Of a stretch of 64,000 nt of DNA, positions 27,370 through 37,400 are shown in pieces. The translations under genes were made by a program, and so were the position numbers. The first letter of the stretch is position 1; each line of letters opens with the position of its first letter. This DNA comes from Tritrichomonas foetus (Eukaryota > Parabasalia > Tritrichomonadida > Tritrichomonadidae): contig MLAK01000587.1 of the NCBI GenBank assembly GCA_001839685.1, positions 33,155 through 97,154 on the forward strand, read 5' to 3'. The notes under the pieces were generated by a model that worked only from the letters and a program-made list of their open reading frames with translations, did no database searches and was not told where the DNA came from.

Positions 27370-28897
27370 ATGGCGTTAATTGGAGATTACTTATTGAAAG
27401 AGCCTATTGGAAATGGTTCTTTTTCTAACGTACGTTTAGGCGAACACCGCGTATGCCACACCAAAGTTGCGATCAAAATAATTCCTCGAAATAATTTTTC
27501 TGATCCCGAACACTTAAATCGCTTCCACAGAGAGGTTGATTTGATTAAAGACTTGGACCACCCCTTAATCACAGAATTTTTCGAAGTTTTGGAAGATGAC
27601 GATAATTTTTATATTATTATGGAATACGTAGAAAATGGAAATATGCTCGATTTCGTCAATAACGGTGGTGCTCTCACAGAAGAACGCGCAAGACACTTCT
27701 TTTGCCAAATCATATCGGTATTGGATTATTTGCATACAGAAAAGAATATCATGCATCGAGATTTAAAAGCTGAAAATGTTTTAATTGATAGGCATGATAA
27801 TATCAGACTAATTGATTTTGGTCTTTCCAATATGTTTTCGAAGGAAAATCCTTACTTGAAAACAGCTTGCGGATCACCAGGTATGTACTTTTTTTAATCA
27901 ACTTTTTGAGTCATTCCATCTTTTTCTTTCTGTTTTATTCATTTTCAAATTAATTTGCAAATTTTGGAATGAATTTCAGGAAGAGAAAAAAATGATGAAA
28001 ATTGAATCAAAAAGTTGATTTGATGTTTTTTAGATTTACTAACTCACAGCTTATGCTGCACCTGAAATGATTAAAGGTGAACAATACACAACAGAATCTG
28101 ATTATTGGAGTGCTGGCGTCCTTTTATATGCTATGGTTTTTAGTGAACTGCCTTTTGAAGATTCAAACACACAAAGATTACTCCAAAAAATTATTTATTC
28201 CGAACCATCATTTCCAGTTTTCATATCACCACAGTTGAGAGACCTATTAAACAGGATGCTAACTAAAGAGCCATCATCTAGAATCACTTTAAAGAAAATT
28301 AAAGAGCATCCCTGGTTTTCACAAGCAAGTTATGCTCAACTGACCGAAAAAATTTTGAAATCCCAAAAATGGCGCGTTTCAGCAATGAACGCCTTAGATG
28401 ATCCTGTTGATCGGAGCATCATTCAAAAAATGACTGAGTATGGCTATGAGTGCCAAAGCTTAGTATCGTCGATTTTGTCTGGCGAAATTAATCATTTAAC
28501 AGCTGTTTATCGAATGTTGAAAAAGGATAAAATCACTGACATGATGGAAGAAATCAGTTTTATAAACCAAAGAATCAAAATTCATGAACCAAAAACACCA
28601 AGATTCAAACCAATACCTCCGCCTATTCCAATGAATGCAAAACTAAGAGCATTGAGGCAGCGTGTAAACTATGAAGATAGTAAAAACGTAGATTTGAAAG
28701 AAAATGCTTACGAAAAAATTGCAAATTCTGCAAATTTGAAACTCCAACCTCCACCGTTGCCTGTTCAGCCAACTTTGCTTCAGAGTGTTGGAAGCTCTCG
28801 GAAAACTGTTAAAAAACCGGTGGTGCCACCTCTCCAGAGAAGGAAAAGAGTGAATTCTTTTCAAGATGGACAAAGGCATTCTATCGGACCTATGTAA
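27370..28897 (+). CDS. CAMK/SNF1-type Ser/Thr protein kinase (two exons)
   Basis: Exon 1 is 27370-27880 and exon 2 is 28050-28897; splicing restores the activation-loop sequence CGSPAYAAPEM and gives 452 residues. All kinase motifs are intact: Gly-rich loop IGNGSFSNV, VAIKII lysine, HRDLKAEN catalytic loop near residue 134, DFGLSN, APEM, and the subdomain IX Asp in SDYWSAGV. The kinase domain (about 7-260) is closest to AMPK/SNF1/MARK kinases. It is followed by a UBA-like helical segment (VDRSIIQKMTEYGYECQSLV, about 280-330) as in that group, and a Pro-rich basic tail. The activation-loop Thr in YLKTACGSP is the expected upstream-kinase site. Stop codon TAAATAAA. Confidence 0.9.
27881..28049 (+). 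other. Spliceosomal intron (169 nt)
   Basis: Starts GTATGT and ends ACTAACTCACAG, which matches the trichomonad fused branch-point and 3' splice motif ACTAACACACAG. It interrupts the kinase between the first and second bases of the Ala codon in CGSPAYAAPEM; an in-frame stop inside the intron breaks the unspliced reading frame. A perfect 14-nt inverted repeat (27896-27909 and 28007-28020) can fold the intron so that both splice sites approach each other. Confidence 0.95.
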
Positions 28898-29392
28898 ATA
28901 AAATAGAATTCTTTCGGACTTTTTTGGTACAACTCATTTTCATTTTGAGTTATTGGCTGTGAGTAAAATTCTCACAATTCACTAAAATTTTATTTCTGTC
29001 AATCTAATATAGAATTTGAGGTATCACTAGAAATATATCTACCTCTAATTCTATCTATCACATGAGATTTCGTTCGTTAATAATATCTCTGACTGTCGAA
29101 AAAACAAAAACAACAATAATAAAAAAAATCAAATTTCTAAATTATTTCAAAATAATTTTTTTTTTTTGGTTTTCATGGTTTTGATTATACTTAAAATATA
29201 TTCAGGATTTAGTGGTTTAAGTGATAGAGCCGTTTGTTTTCTCCAAAGCTTTCCGAATGCAAAGTTAATGTCATTATTTCCAAAAGACGATCATTTTAAA
29301 CGTATGACTCCACCTTTTTAGATTATGTCAAATCGGATCTGATTTTGTCACCTCTGGCCAATTATCACATGTGAAGTAAAAAGTTTACACTT
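28898..29392. other. Spacer upstream of the START gene, no gene seen
   Basis: Includes poly-A and poly-T tracts near 29100-29167 and a somewhat GC-richer stretch at about 29215-29370 just upstream of the START gene. No RNA family recognised in it. Confidence 0.4.
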
Positions 29393-30058
29393 ATGAAGAA
29401 AGTTGATCTTACTGCTGAGCAAAAAGCTTCTTTCGATAAAATCGCTGACGAAACATTAGAAAAGACTATATCGATTCTCGCTGATAAAGCTTCATTCAAA
29501 GAAGAAAAGAAAGACGGACCTATTAATTTCTATACACGCAGTGAAAAAGGATCCTCATTTTCACAAGTTCTAAGCTCAACATCAATTCCAGTCCCAGTTG
29601 AACGTGTTCTTGAAGAACTCAAGAAAGTCGAAATTATCGATCCATCAATGGATAAAAAACTCCGCGATGACACTCTCTATCAAGAATTATACGTGCTAGA
29701 TGAAAGCGATTCATTCCACGACGGATTCGTTTATTGTGCACTTGATACGCCGACAAGGCTGGTCAGCAAAAGAGATTTCTTAATGTATAGAAAGCACTAC
29801 GAAAGAGATGGCGTTCATTACTTCGTCCATGTTTCAGTCGATTATCAAGGCGTCCGTCCAGTTACCAAGGAATACGTCCGTGGTAAGATTTTGCTCCAAA
29901 TTGATATTCTTGACGCCGACCCAGAAAACGAGGGAGCAGCAAGGCTCAGGTTCCTTGTCCATGCCGATCCTGCTGGATCAATCCCCGCTTGGGTCTACAA
30001 CATGACCGCAATATCTCAAGGATATGCAGTGAAAAAGGTCCGCGATAGGTTGGTCTAA
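29393..30058 (+). CDS. START-domain lipid-transfer-like protein
   Basis: The 221-residue protein is essentially a single START domain: IPVPVERVLEELKKVEIID, LVSKRDFLMYRKHYERDG, HYFVHVSVDY and ARLRFLVHADPAGSIPAW are in the right order and spacing for the family. START proteins bind sterols, phospholipids or ceramide in a hydrophobic cavity and move them between membranes. No membrane anchor, PH domain or targeting signal is present, so it is probably a soluble cytosolic carrier; the lipid cannot be told. Codons ending in C are more frequent than in neighbours, suggesting strong expression. Stop codon TAAATAAA. Confidence 0.85.
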   Translation: MKKVDLTAEQKASFDKIADETLEKTISILADKASFKEEKKDGPINFYTRSEKGSSFSQVLSSTSIPVPVERVLEELKKVEIIDPSMDKKLRDDTLYQELYVLDESDSFHDGFVYCALDTPTRLVSKRDFLMYRKHYERDGVHYFVHVSVDYQGVRPVTKEYVRGKILLQIDILDADPENEGAARLRFLVHADPAGSIPAWVYNMTAISQGYAVKKVRDRLV

Positions 30059-30663
30059 ATAAAATGAACGTGAAAAAGTTCCTTCATTTGAATATTTTTA
30101 GAAACAACATGAATTCGTGATTTTTTCGAATATGAATTTTATTAATAAAATTTTCTTTTCTGTAGAGTCACTAATTATTCGTCAGATGTTTCTTCATTAA
30201 TAATGAAGCTGTGAGAAAAATAAAACTCTTCAACAAAGACAAGCTTTCGTAAAAATAAACGAAATCCAAAATAAAAGAAAACATCGTATAAAGATCGCCT
30301 TTTGACCCAAGATTGATCTCATTTTTTTATATGATGTGCAGGTAACTTTCACTAGAATAAATATGCTATTTTTAAGGAATTTCTACCAAGCATTTTCGAA
30401 AAAAGCCCTTTTTTATTCGAAAAATTGAAATTGTAAAAAGTGTTTTTCAGAAAGCTCCACTAGAGTTTTTTAAAAAATTAATTTATTTTTTATATTCATA
30501 TTATAAAGCTAATAACATAGTAATATTATTTTAACAATAAAGCGAATTTTCAAAAATGATGTTGTTTTTTTAGAAGAATTGAATACGTATTCAAAAAGTT
30601 AGAATTCTAATATTGAATTTTACTTATTCCATTATTCAGTATTGTTTGTGATAATTAAAAGTA
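30059..30663. other. AT-rich spacer with one copy of a 21-mer repeat
   Basis: No gene. CGTATAAAGATCGCCTTTTGA at 30285-30305 occurs again at 31201-31221. On the minus strand this stretch reads SKGDLYTM, which suggests a scrap of the same decayed gene family as the USP relic next to it. Confidence 0.5.
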
Positions 30664-31190
30664 TCATTCAAGAAGATATATTAGAGCATCAATAGCTTCC
30701 GATTTTAGGTATTTCTGGAGGTTTACAATCGATTGCATTCCAGAATCATTATATTCCATCCACATTTTTTCTCTTAAAATCACTTTGTAATGGAAATTTG
30801 AATAGAGTAATATACCAAATAAATGATATTTATTCAAATTCCATCTCAAAATATTGTAGGGTTTTATCTTTGGAATTCCAGATCCAACTCTTCACGAAGA
30901 ACTAAAAAATAAGGCATTCGAGCAATCATATCGATTGTTCGAACTGATGTCTGCTGTAGGCAATGTTCACAGGAATAATTCAAAAGAATATCAGGTTGAA
31001 AGTAATCTTTCAATGCTTCTTCAATAGTTTCACTTGAATCGACTGATATCGTCAATGAGGTGAAATCATTGTTCGTAGTTTGAATAAAGCCGCATTGGCA
31101 TGTTTTTACATTTTCACTTTTTCCAAAAAACAATAAATCAAAATTTAAATTATCATAATTAACAAGAGTTTTTGTTAGTCTTCTTATCAT
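30664..31190 (-). pseudogene. Fragment of a ubiquitin-specific protease (USP, family C19)
   Basis: Two adjoining minus-strand frames together hold the middle and C-terminal parts of a USP catalytic domain. Frame one (31190 downwards) has the zinc-knuckle region LLFFGKSENVKTCQCGFI and NDFTSLTISVDSSETIEEAL with a second Cys pair (CEHC), then FLVLREELDLE. After a frame change near 30870 the second has RWNLNKYHLFGILLYS and MWMEYNDSGM, the strand that normally precedes and follows the catalytic His, but the Gly-Gly-His stretch is shortened. The N-terminal Cys box is absent. It is therefore a truncated, frameshifted relic and not a working deubiquitinase. No frame was rebuilt. Confidence 0.7.
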
Positions 31191-32395
31191 AAAATCACAA
31201 CGTATAAAGATCGCCTTTTGAATTCGAGCCGATAGAAAATGTAATAATTTTTGTAGAATAGAATATAAGAGGTAAATATAAAAAAAATGCCACTGAGAGC
31301 AAGAAATTCTATCATTTTTTTTGATGATTAATTTTATAAAACGCAACTTTTTCAATACATATTCAGTCGATATTTCAATGAAAAAAAACTTATTTTCATG
31401 AAAATTTTTATATTCTTTAAAAGGCTAAAATGTCATATTAATGAAGAATTTCCATTTGAAAATAAATACACATATATGTTACAATATTTTTCTTTAATAA
31501 ATATGTGTCAATCAAGAATTACAATTTTTTTTAGGAATATTTATAAAAAAGTATTAGCATCAAAAAAATGTCATTGATATATTTTAAATTATATATAGTT
31601 ACATCCACATAAAAAATTAATAAAAAATATCTATTAGATTTTGTTTAAATGCAAAAAATTACAAAAACTCTTTGGTGTGCAGAACGGCCTATTCATTTTT
31701 TTCTTAATTTTACTAGATAAAAGTGAATTGTATCAAAAATAATTAGGATTTGGGGTTATAGATCCTGAAAAATTGAAAAACCACGGTTTTAGAAATTATT
31801 ATTTTTTCAACCCTTTAAAATCATTTAAACTTCAAATTAATTATATATTCATGATATTTAAATATAATTAAGATTATACTATGAAATTTAAATCAAATTA
31901 ATAATTTTTTACTGACAAAAAATAAAATATCATTTTTCGAAATTGCCAAGTGACCATGCTGCTGAACAGTTTAATAATAATATATCGATAGTTTATCTAG
32001 TATGTAATGATGCAGTGTTTTTCTTTTTTCGAGAAACTTATCCTGTCTGAAGAAAAAGTTGATTCAAAATATCTTTATACGATGTTAAAAGAAATGATGG
32101 AAAAACAATTGAATACTACAAAGCCAGATAAATAAAGATTAATGAAAGAAAAGATTAATGAAAGAAAAGATTAATGAAAGAAAAGATTAATGAAAGAAAA
32201 GATTAATGAAAGAAAAGATTAATGAAAGAAAAGATTAATGAAAGAAAAGATTAATGAAAGAAAAGATTAATGAAAGAAAAGATTAATGAAAGAAAAGATT
32301 AATGAAAGAAAAGATTAATGAAAGAAAAGATTAATGAAATCATTTATAAATGATTTTTATATATATATAGAAATTTACTAAAAACAAATATTATA
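31191..32395. other. Decayed spacer with gene scraps and a minisatellite
   Basis: No intact gene. It holds a second copy of the 21-mer (31201-31221), an inverted 16-nt match to it (32071-32086), a short plus-strand open stretch (about 32020-32133) reading EEKVDSKYLYTMLKEMMEKQ, and the 16-bp repeat array at 32137-32339. It reads as remains of deubiquitinase-like genes in both orientations; that is inference. Confidence 0.45.
32137..32339. repeat. 16-bp minisatellite, 13 copies
   Basis: GATTAATGAAAGAAAA repeats at exact 16-bp steps from 32137 to the thirteenth start at 32329, with no visible base differences between copies. It lies about 60 bp beyond the stop codon of the WD40-like/MYND gene. 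Confidence 0.95.
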
Positions 32396-33835
32396 TTATG
32401 TATGAGTTGCGAATTCCATTTCTGCATCGAAAAATCCCGCTTGTTTTGCAGCCATGAAAATTGGCCAGTGTTTTTTCTGGCACTCTCTGCTGCAGTAACA
32501 TTGTTCAAATATTCCATCCTCAGAACGCGACACAAGTGGATGAATGAGAGGCATTCGACAGTTACAGCATCTGTAGAGGTGCATTCCAGTAGAAGTTTCA
32601 TAATTGTCAGAATATTTCGCTTTAAGGAGCGGAAATGGCGGATATTTTTCAGGACTAATAGTAATTGGACCTTGATGTCTGTCAAAGTCAGCCAAATCGA
32701 TAACATGAAGTTCTCGGTTCTTATTCATATAAAATCTTGTCAGCTGGTTCAAATCTGTAAAATTCGTCATTTCGATCGGTGGTTGATTCCAGAATTTCAA
32801 AGTTGTCATGACATGCTCAATAATGCCATTTGTTCCAATGGCCATATAAGATTCTGGGCATTGATCTGTCATTGATGATCCCCATTTGGCATTTATTAAC
32901 TCACCAAATTTGTTGGCTACAAAATTATATTGTTCAAAACCATCTTCTACAATTTCCCAAATACAAATAACAGTTTTAAAACCAACCATCAAAACTAATC
33001 CAATAAATCGTCCGGAATGATCGATGGATAAATTCTGAATGAATACAGGAATAGTAAATTTGAAATTCCAACAAAAATATTGATCATTTTCACTAATTTT
33101 CCATATGATAATTTCTGGAATTTCTTCATCAGACCAAGTAATGAATTGAAAATCAACTTCAGAGACAGGAACAGCTGAAATATGAGATATTTTGTCGGTG
33201 TGGCCACTTGCCATCATTACCTTGGATATCATTCGATGCTGATAATGTTCAGGAAGGCTAAATGGAAGCTCAATTTCAGCAACATAACTAGGGAGAGCTC
33301 TCGGAAGAACAAAAATCGAAAGTGAATTTGGATTCAATGAAACAGATGAAACTCCAAGAATTGAGTCCGAATATAACATCGTAAGTTCGAATTTGTCTTT
33401 TGGTAGAGATCCAATTTGAAATATGCAAAATGATGGAACATTATGATGCATCATTCCATAAATTAATAAAAGGGTTTTATCTGCGCATAATTCGGCTCTG
33501 ATCAAATGCTTCATTGGAATTGGCGTGAAGTGATAAATGCAAGAAACTGAGGTTGTTGAAGAGAATGCGACAAAATCTGATAAGCCAAGTTTCATTCGTG
33601 TCGTTAATTCGAGTGAGTTTCCGGAGATAAATTCAGGTTGGTGGTTTCTCGTTTCACCATTGAACGAAAAAAAGTAATCCGATTTCTTGCTTCTGACTAA
33701 ATATACTAAAACTTGACCGGTATTTAAAACGCATAGAATGTTATTGTAAACTGACGGTTTCCTTGTTCCTTCGCATAGCCAGTCAATTAGGACTGTATCT
33801 GCTTGGCTATTATTTCCAAAATTAATATCAAACAT
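32396..33835 (-). CDS. WD40-like propeller protein with C-terminal MYND zinc finger
   Basis: The 479-residue protein has about 380 residues of repeated beta-strand sequence with degenerate WD-like units (SHISAVPVSEVDFQFITWSD, IIIWKISENDQYFCWNFKF, FKTVICIWEIVEDG). A MYND zinc finger follows near residues 422-468: CCNCRMPLIHP, then CYCSRECQKKHWPIFM, with the Cys/His order CxxC...CxC..C...H. MYND fingers bind Pro-rich peptides in transcriptional and chromatin regulators. I do not know a named family with this pairing. The gene diverges from the U4 RNA gene with about 145 bp between them. AAACGGT (33849-33855 on the minus strand) lies 13 bp before its ATG. Confidence 0.75.
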   Translation of the reverse strand: MFDINFGNNSQADTVLIDWLCEGTRKPSVYNNILCVLNTGQVLVYLVRSKKSDYFFSFNGETRNHQPEFISGNSLELTTRMKLGLSDFVAFSSTTSVSCIYHFTPIPMKHLIRAELCADKTLLLIYGMMHHNVPSFCIFQIGSLPKDKFELTMLYSDSILGVSSVSLNPNSLSIFVLPRALPSYVAEIELPFSLPEHYQHRMISKVMMASGHTDKISHISAVPVSEVDFQFITWSDEEIPEIIIWKISENDQYFCWNFKFTIPVFIQNLSIDHSGRFIGLVLMVGFKTVICIWEIVEDGFEQYNFVANKFGELINAKWGSSMTDQCPESYMAIGTNGIIEHVMTTLKFWNQPPIEMTNFTDLNQLTRFYMNKNRELHVIDLADFDRHQGPITISPEKYPPFPLLKAKYSDNYETSTGMHLYRCCNCRMPLIHPLVSRSEDGIFEQCYCSRECQKKHWPIFMAAKQAGFFDAEMEFATHT

Positions 33836-33980
33836 TTACTAGACAGAGACCGTTTAATCTAAGGTTAATTTTGGGCTTTTCATCTTTGTGGGAAATTTGC
33901 GGTTATGCGAAAATATAAGTCGGGGTTGAAAGAGCATGAAATTCTCAAATAATGCAGTCCACTTTTTCAATTTGTCTTTG

Positions 33981-34114
33981 TCCAAGGACGCAGTGTTCCC
34001 TATGAAGGCTTGCTGAGGGGCACGGTTTGCTAAACGCAAACTACAAAAAAACTCCCGGGGCGACCGAACTTCGGTTCGTGTGACGTCTTAATTTTTGAGG
34101 GCTGTCATGGCTTG
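33981..34114 (+). ncRNA. U4 spliceosomal snRNA
   Basis: The block has U4 features in the correct order. Near the 5' end ACGCAGTG (33988) parallels the U4 stem II strand GCGCAGUG that pairs with U6. The 5' stem-loop at 33998-34020 folds as CCC-UAU-GA-AG-GCUUG-CU-GA-GGG, a kink-turn with tandem GA pairs and a 3-nt bulge, as in the 15.5K/Snu13 site of U4. TTTGCTAAAC (34026-34035) carries the UUGCUAA strand of U4/U6 stem I, complementary to U6 UUAGCA. A central hairpin CGAAC-UUCG-GUUCG (34065-34078) comes next, then an Sm site AATTTTTGAG (34090-34099) and a short 3' hairpin before T6 (34115-34120). The 5' end is approximate. It acts in the U4/U6.U5 tri-snRNP. Confidence 0.85.
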
Positions 34115-34447
34115 TTTTTTATATTAATTAAATAAGTTAATGATTAGGGGGAAACTATGCCCTTTCATCATTGATTGGAATATCTAATGCTTTTTGATGG
34201 TATCTCTACCACATATTGTTTTAGTTCAATTGCATGTAAAATGTGGTTTATTACATGAACGTGTTTTGAAAATAAAATTTCAATATTGTTGGATCAATGA
34301 ATAAATTAATTCATACATATATCATATCATGACAAATATGACTGAAATTTTCATAACATGATTTGCTCCTCAATTTGATATTTATTGAGCGAGAAAAAGT
34401 GAAAATAATTATGAAAAAACGTTTTTTAATTTTTCCAAAAATTCTGA
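34115..34447. other. Spacer between U4 and a phosphodiesterase gene
   Basis: Starts with the T6 run that may end U4 transcription, then AT-rich DNA. A small GC-richer patch AGGGGGAAACTATGCCCTTT lies near 34146. No further gene is recognised. Confidence 0.45.
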
Positions 34448-37400
34448 ATGACATCAAAGCCTCCTTCAGGTTTGAGGCTTGGAACAGCAAAAATCGCGTC
34501 TCTTGCAAATGTAACTGTTCCTGATGTAGGCCACAGTCCAACACCTCATCGTCGAATCGTTATTCAAGAACCAAGTGCAGAATTTTTACGAAATTTAAAT
34601 CAATTGCAAACTCAGCTTCAAAAAACGGTAAAAAGTTTAGAAGGACAACGAGAAGTGATGGGTGAGCGTGTTGAATTTTTCGAAAATTACGTATTAAAAA
34701 ATCAAGAAACAGCATCGCATCTTAGACAACGAATTGCGCAACTTTCTTGTCATGGAGATTTCACAAAAGATTCAGAAAATAATGGCGTATCACAAGCAGA
34801 AGAATTAACACAAGATACAGTTGTGGATTTTTTGCAAAATCAGCCATTAATTTTAAATATTTTTTTGCATGAAGATGCCGATCAAGTTTTTACTGATTAT
34901 GCACAAAAAGTTCCATCAGACACACTTCCATCATTTTTAAAGTATTCAACACAGCAGCTTCATCGTTTTTCTCAATGCTATTCACTTTTTGCAAACTTAA
35001 TATCAAAAACACATGATCCAACTTTCCTAGAATCACTAACAAACACAGTCAAACAAATATATAAATCAAATACTTGTTTAATTTTCATAAAAGATCAAAA
35101 AACAGGTCATCTTTCAACTTTTTTTGATTCAAAAGAGATGCAAATTTCTTTAGGTGACTCTGTAACTGTGATTTCAGATGCAATGAATACACAAACATGT
35201 AAGACTTATACTGACCCTTCATCATCACCATTTTTCTCACCTTCGTTCGATCCATTATTTAATCCAGATAATCAAGCTTTGATTTTGATTCCAATAGTAA
35301 CTGATGCAGTTCTATACGTCCTTCATACTGATCCACAATCATTTTGCTTCACGGAAGAAGATCGTTCTGTTGGCACTTTACTCTCTCTTTTGATTTATCC
35401 CTTATTACACGATCATCTAAATTACGAAATTATTTCAAAAGAAGTTGAGCGAAGATCAATTTTAGCATCATTTGAAAATGATATTACATATATCGATAGC
35501 TTTATTAAATTAATACCATTCCTTCAAAATTCCTTAAAAGAAAAGATTTCTGCTTTACATTCTCGACTTTTCCTAATTCGAGAAAATGATGCGCTTACAT
35601 ACTTAATAAAAGAATCTCAAATTCTTCAGAAAAGTTTCGAAATATGTGGTACTGTACAATGGATCATTCAAAACAAACAATACATTATCACTGAAAAATT
35701 AAATAATATTACAATTCCTTCATACAAACCAGAAATCGATGAATGGGCTTTAAATCAACCATTTCTATCATTTCCAATTTATGGAGCCAGCAATGATGTT
35801 GCTGCAGTAATTTCTATTGCTGGAAAAGATGGTGCTGTCAAATTTTCTGAATGGGATTTTGAATTTATGCTTTCTATTACTTCAGTTTTAGGAATAATTG
35901 TTCCAAAATGCTTAGAAAATGAACAAAGAGCTGAAGCACTTCAAGCTAAAGTTGATTATGAGCAATTTCCAATTTCATTTTCATCATTAAAACCAGAAAA
36001 TTTTTTAAAACCGGATTTTTTGAAAGAAGTGGCATTGAAAATCGTTGAAGTTATAAAATGTGAATGGCTGTCTATTTTCATTAATACCCAATTTGCTATT
36101 TCCTTACATAATAACGATTTATATGACCAACCAATTATAACAACATCATTTTCAAGCGTATTGTTTCAAAATGAAGCAAATGCGATTAATTCATCTGATA
36201 TTTCGCGCGTGAATGGGTTTGAAGCACAAAAAGATATAAAACCATCGTCATTAATTACAATAACAAATCAGGGAGTTACAATTGTTGCAATTAATGCAAT
36301 TACTCAAGTTGCTCACTTTCTTCAAGCACATGAATCAATTTTAGCTGCTTTTGCCTCAGTAGTTCTCATTGCCCGAAATATTAATGAATTGGGGACAACT
36401 ATTGAAAACAGTAAATTATCGATTCAATCTTTGCATTCAATTTTTGAAATGAGTAACCAAGCAATTAAAGAAGAAACGCCATTACTTTCTTTAATGAAAA
36501 CACTTTGTGAATTACTAAAAATGAAGCATTATTGTTATATTAAAAGAATTAAATTAAATCGATCTTTTGAAGTAATCTTATCTTCAGAAAACACTAATAC
36601 TTACAAAACTACAAAAGGAATCACTAACAATGAGAACAATAATCAAAATGAAACCAATAATAACACCAATAAATGTTCTTTACTGAATAATGACAAATAT
36701 ATCAACGATAAAAATGAAAATAAATATGAAAATTCCCAAAACAATGAAAATAACAATGAAACGGAAAATAACAATGAAAATGAAAATAACAATGAAACGG
36801 AAAATAACAATGAAAATGAAAATAACAATGAAACGGATAATAACAATGAAGTGGAAAATAACAATGAAGTGGAAAATAACAATGAAGCGAAAAATAACAA
36901 TGAAACCCAAAATAATAACGAAAACGAAGATAATCATGAAAATGCAGATAATCATGAAAACAAAGATAATAATGAAAACGAAGATAACAATGAAAATGAA
37001 AATTCCCAAAACAATGAAAATAACAAAGAAAACGAAGATAACAATGAAAATGAAGAGGACAAAAACAATGAAAATGAAGAAGACAAAAGCAATGAAAAAA
37101 GTGAAGTGCCGATACAAAATAATGAAAAACATGATAAATTCGAAGGTGATATTAATGCAGAAAATAATAATGAGACTATCTGCGTATCCAGTACAAGTAC
37201 TTTTGATAATTCAGAAGATAATCTTAACGAACACAAAAATGAAAATCAAGATGAAAATGAATCTAAAAATGATATTATTGATAACAACGAAAAGATAGAA
37301 TTTAATAAGAAAATTGACAATGATCAAATAGATGAAGGTGATGAAAATGAGGTTATAACAATTCCAGACAGTGATCCATTAATCATTAAAGCCATGGAAG

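Noticed and set aside
33845..33851. ACAGAGA considered as a U6 snRNA core
   Set aside because: Not followed by the UUAGCA and stem-loop elements of U6, and it lies in the leader of the WD40-like/MYND gene.
33854..34039. 61-codon minus-strand frame over the U4 5' region
   Set aside because: It overlaps a well-supported structural RNA and has no domain or homology signal.
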